A DNA stretch of 64,000 bases, taken from NCBI RefSeq assembly GCF_003797945.1, contig NZ_RKKU01000005.1, positions 1 to 64,000 of the forward strand, in the 5' to 3' direction. This document shows, piece by piece, positions 61,993 through 64,000 of this stretch (positions are counted from its first letter, which is position 1; the number at the start of each line of letters is the position of its first letter). The stretch is from Pseudomonas neustonica. Its GTDB lineage: Bacteria > Pseudomonadota > Gammaproteobacteria > Pseudomonadales > Pseudomonadaceae. The translations under genes were made by a program, and so were the position numbers. The notes under the pieces are model-generated. The model was not told the DNA's origin and ran no database searches. It saw only the letters and a list, made by a program, of their open reading frames with translations.

Positions 61993-62373
61993 TCAGAACA
62001 GTGGCGACGCCCTGGGGTTGGCCGGCGGCCAGGCATAGCGTGGGTACCCGCGCGGCACCAGACGGCGCAGGGCGGGCGGCTGATCGCGCCGTATCGTCAA
62101 TAACCAGGCAAGCGCAAACAGCAATGCGATGGAAAGCGTAATGCTCCCGCAAACCGGGCACTTGAACGCCATCAGGTTGGTTGCCGAGCTGCCATCATCA
62201 GCGCTTAAATCCACACTGCTACCGTAGCCCAGCGAGCAAAACACAATGCCCACGCCGCTCAGCTGCATGCCCGCCGTCTGCCCATGCAGCAGACCACAGG
62301 TCGGCACATTGAACAGGATGCTGAAATACAGCAGCCAGGCAAAAAGGGAGCGTTGGGAGGGCGTAAGTATCAT
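61993..62373 (-). CDS. DUF2946-like small membrane protein
   Basis: A 126-residue protein with two hydrophobic segments (FAWLLYFSILFNVPTCGLL and ITLSIALLFALAWLL) and a cysteine pair in FKCPVCGSI before the second one. The layout matches DUF2946 proteins, usually found beside TonB-dependent copper or iron receptors. It is the first gene of the receptor and PepSY set, about 100 bases ahead of the receptor. A metal-binding accessory role is likely but unproven. Confidence 0.72.
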   Translation of the reverse strand: MILTPSQRSLFAWLLYFSILFNVPTCGLLHGQTAGMQLSGVGIVFCSLGYGSSVDLSADDGSSATNLMAFKCPVCGSITLSIALLFALAWLLTIRRDQPPALRRLVPRGYPRYAWPPANPRASPLF

Positions 62374-62467
62374 GGCGGCAAGTCTAGCAACGCGCCAGCA
62401 AGAGCGGAACGTAATCTATAGCTACAGAATGTCGCAAGGCTTAAGCCAGCGGCTCAATAAAAGCCTA

Positions 62468-63280
62468 TTAGCTATCGCACAAGTGGGCATCAATCAAAGG
62501 CGCCACCCTATCGGCGGCCTCGACCACCACCCAATGACCAGCCTCATTGAAGCGCTCAACCTTGCTGGCACCAAAACGGTCAGCGTATCGCGTGGCAATG
62601 AAGGGGTCACGCTGCCCCCACAGCACCAGCGTCGGATGCTCTGCGGTAACGACCAGCATACGGGTCTCCCAGCCAGCGAAGTTGCCAGGATCGGTCGCGC
62701 GATAAAGTTGCAGTGCCTGTTGGCGAACCGAGGGTGTGAAACGTCGGTAGGCGTCAGTGATCTGCCGCTGACTCAGACCCGGACCACCGCTGCGCAGTGC
62801 AGCACTGAACATGGCCTTGCCCAGCCAGGGTACCCCCATCAGCAGCATGGCCAACTCACCTAATCGCGGCTGACGCCAGACACGCGCCCAGAAGTGCCAG
62901 CGATAGTCCTGCTGAAACACGCTATTGGTAATAATCAGGCGGCGCACACGTTCAGGGTAGGTGGTCGCGAAGGCGAGACCATAGACACCACCAAAGTCAT
63001 GCATCAGCAGGTCAACAGGACGCTCCACACCAAGAGCATCGAGTAAGTGGGCGACCCATTCGGCCATACCTTTCAAGGTGGTTTCACTGTGATCCGCGCG
63101 CGCTTCACTGGCGCCGAATCCGGGTAGGTCAGGCACTATCAGGTGGTAGTTGCCACGTAGTTTCGCAATCAACGGCAACCACATCAGGTGGCTGTCGGGA
63201 TTGCCATGCAGCAGCAGAAGCGGTTGCCCAGCTCCGCGCACATAGACTTCATTGGCTACGCCGTTTACCTGAACCTTCAT
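62468..63280 (-). CDS. Alpha/beta hydrolase, epoxide hydrolase/dehalogenase-like
   Basis: A 270-residue alpha/beta hydrolase with the nucleophile aspartate in MHDFGGVYGL, the signature of epoxide hydrolases and haloalkane dehalogenases rather than serine esterases. The HGNPDSHLMW oxyanion segment and catalytic histidine in EAGHWVVVEA are present. A cap region holds several Trp/Arg residues (WHFWARVWRQPRLG). Epoxide hydrolases need cap tyrosines; whether these are present cannot be fixed by eye, so the subfamily stays open. It stands alone with its own start at 63280. Confidence 0.8.
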   Translation of the reverse strand: MKVQVNGVANEVYVRGAGQPLLLLHGNPDSHLMWLPLIAKLRGNYHLIVPDLPGFGASEARADHSETTLKGMAEWVAHLLDALGVERPVDLLMHDFGGVYGLAFATTYPERVRRLIITNSVFQQDYRWHFWARVWRQPRLGELAMLLMGVPWLGKAMFSAALRSGGPGLSQRQITDAYRRFTPSVRQQALQLYRATDPGNFAGWETRMLVVTAEHPTLVLWGQRDPFIATRYADRFGASKVERFNEAGHWVVVEAADRVAPLIDAHLCDS

Positions 63281-63343
63281 GGCTATCCATAACCTGAGTC
63301 ATGCCCCCCCTTTCCGTGGGGCGAAGTGGAAGCGGCGGTCTGG

Positions 63344-63499
63344 TCAGAAGCGATTAAAGATATCGCTCACCACAGCGATGGGCGAGCCGAACAGGTCGCC
63401 GGTTGGCAATGGCGATTGGGATGAAGCAAAAACAGCGGCTGCGCCAAACATCAAAGCGAGCGCCAGAGGAACGAACCACGAAGAACCTGACTTGATCAT
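63344..63499 (-). CDS. Small exported or membrane protein, 51 aa
   Basis: The frame begins MIKSGSSWFVPLALALMFGA and continues with a short polar tail (SSQSPLPTGDLFG). A single hydrophobic segment looks like a signal peptide ending AAVFASS. The start is well supported by AAGGAGA seven bases upstream. No family is recognised. It lies downstream, on the same strand, of a MerR-type promoter with a short cysteine-rich frame between, so it may be metal-induced. Confidence 0.6.
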   Translation of the reverse strand: MIKSGSSWFVPLALALMFGAAAVFASSQSPLPTGDLFGSPIAVVSDIFNRF

Positions 63500-63542
63500 G
63501 CTAATTTCTCCTTCATCCAGCCTGAGGCGGAATGCAGAAATA

Positions 63543-63782
63543 TTATTTTTGTATTGAAGCAACAGTTTGTTGCATAAAACGTAGATCGTCCACTGTTAAA
63601 GCGCCAGTTAACTGACAATGCGCGCCATATTCGCCGCGGATATGACACACCATTGGAAAATACTGCGACTTATCGTGAGGCTGAATGTCGTATCGGCCGT
63701 AAAGCGTGCAAGCGGGCTGTACAGCGACCTTTAGACCAAGGTAAGTATTAGTCAGTGTTGTGTTTGAATGACAACAATCCCG
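63543..63782 (-). other. Cysteine-containing open frame without clear start (79 codons)
   Basis: Between a stop ending at 63783 and a TAA at 63543 one minus-strand frame reads protein-like: QPACTLYGRYDIQPHDKSQY, then VCHIRGEYGAHCQLTGALTV and DDLRFMQQTVASIQK. It contains several Cys and His residues. No ATG exists before residue 44; a CTG or other rare start, or a frameshifted or decayed gene, would be needed. It ends 43 bases before the 51-residue protein gene, consistent with one transcript from the MerR-type promoter. Confidence 0.35.
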
Positions 63783-63851
63783 CTAACTCGAATTCAAATG
63801 ATGCTAGCCAGCCAAGCTGGACTCTGCGGAGAAAGGTGAGGCAGAGTAGAA

Positions 63852-63876
63852 ACCCTGTAGTTACCACAGAGTCACG
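63852..63876 (-). promoter_or_regulatory. MerR-type operator-promoter facing left
   Basis: ACCCTGTAGTTACCACAGAGT (63852-63872, near-perfect dyad) resembles CadR/PbrR operators. Read on the minus strand, GTGACT (-35) overlaps its end and TCTACT (-10) follows after 19 bases, the overlong spacer typical of MerR-activated promoters. It would transcribe leftwards, away from the MerR gene and towards the two small frames. Confidence 0.6.
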
Positions 63877-63891
63877 CGAGAGAATGGCAAG

Positions 63892-64000
63892 ATGAAAATT
63901 GGCAAACTGGCCGACCTCACCGGCACCGCGGTGGAAACCATTCGTTACTATGAACGCGAAGGTCTGCTACCCGAAGCAGCGCGCAGCGAGGGTAACTATC
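63892..64000 (+). CDS. MerR-family metal regulator (CadR/PbrR-like), cut by window edge
   Basis: The 36 visible codons begin MKIGKLADLTGTAVETIRYY and continue EREGLLPEAARSEGNY. This is the helix-turn-helix of heavy-metal MerR regulators; the R(S/T)EGNYR ending is typical of CadR and PbrR. Cysteines that bind the metal lie beyond the window. The dyad just upstream is its likely operator, and the regulator would switch on the leftward promoter when it binds cadmium, lead, zinc or a similar ion. Confidence 0.8.
   Translation, partial: MKIGKLADLTGTAVETIRYYEREGLLPEAARSEGNY

Noticed and set aside
61894-62467. Fur box for the TonB receptor set
   Set aside because: I found no GATAATGATAATCATTATC-like array in either gap.
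1-64000. tRNA, rRNA or CRISPR
   Set aside because: No cloverleaf, rRNA segment or spaced repeat array could be recognised on either strand.

Overview
The window is chromosomal DNA of a gammaproteobacterium. Pseudomonas or a close relative (Halopseudomonas/Stutzerimonas-like) is the best inference, because a ColR-ColS-WarA-InaA(WarB) cluster, a PAS-type MCP, paired YdcZ half-transporters and a CadR-like MerR gene occur together. No rRNA, tRNA or CRISPR array was seen.

Layout. (1) 1-6.7 kb is an accessory region: the 5' end of an IS1182-type transposase, a SEC-C/nuclease-like protein, a Ymh-family (TIGR02391) protein, a broken tyrosine recombinase tail, a PIN-like protein and short hypothetical genes. 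(2) 6.7-13.1 kb holds a signalling set: a PAS-MCP, a large hybrid histidine kinase and a receiver-HD-GYP protein. (3) 13.2-24.9 kb holds an AraC regulator, an SDR enzyme, a cyclophilin-like secreted protein with an MFS exporter and divergent LysR gene, a PstS-like/OmpA fusion with a candidate Pho box, an alpha/beta hydrolase, two YdcZ half-transporters with a divergent LysR gene, and a second MFS exporter. (4) 24.9-42.6 kb is one tightly overlapping 16-gene operon on the minus strand. It encodes an MSHA/type II secretion-like filament machine: ATPase, platform, GspL-, GspM- and GspC-like parts, secretin, ExeA/ExeB-like pair and seven prepilins. (5) 42.9-46.5 kb holds a 7TMR-DISM histidine kinase with its response regulator, and a stand-alone EAL protein.

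(6) 46.8-56.4 kb is an envelope-lipid module. On the minus strand a sulfatase-fold (LtaS/OpgB-type) transferase, a PAP2 phosphatase and a dual-specificity-type phosphatase overlap. Divergently run colR, colS, warA, inaA/warB, dgkA and a second sulfatase-fold transferase. Both promoter regions contain TT(C/G)AC elements repeated every 11 bp, as expected for an OmpR-family regulator such as ColR. DgkA would recycle the diacylglycerol released by the two transferases. (7) 56.5-64 kb holds a xanthine/urate permease, a TonB receptor with PepSY protein and a small membrane protein, an alpha/beta hydrolase, two tiny ORFs behind a MerR-type promoter, and the start of the MerR gene.

The best candidate for an undescribed system is the filament operon. 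Its seven prepilins fall into two paralogous families. Four carry two EF-hand/dockerin-like acidic loops each, and three of those four add an alanine/glycine-rich tract and coiled coils. All functions are inferred from sequence; no database search was run.
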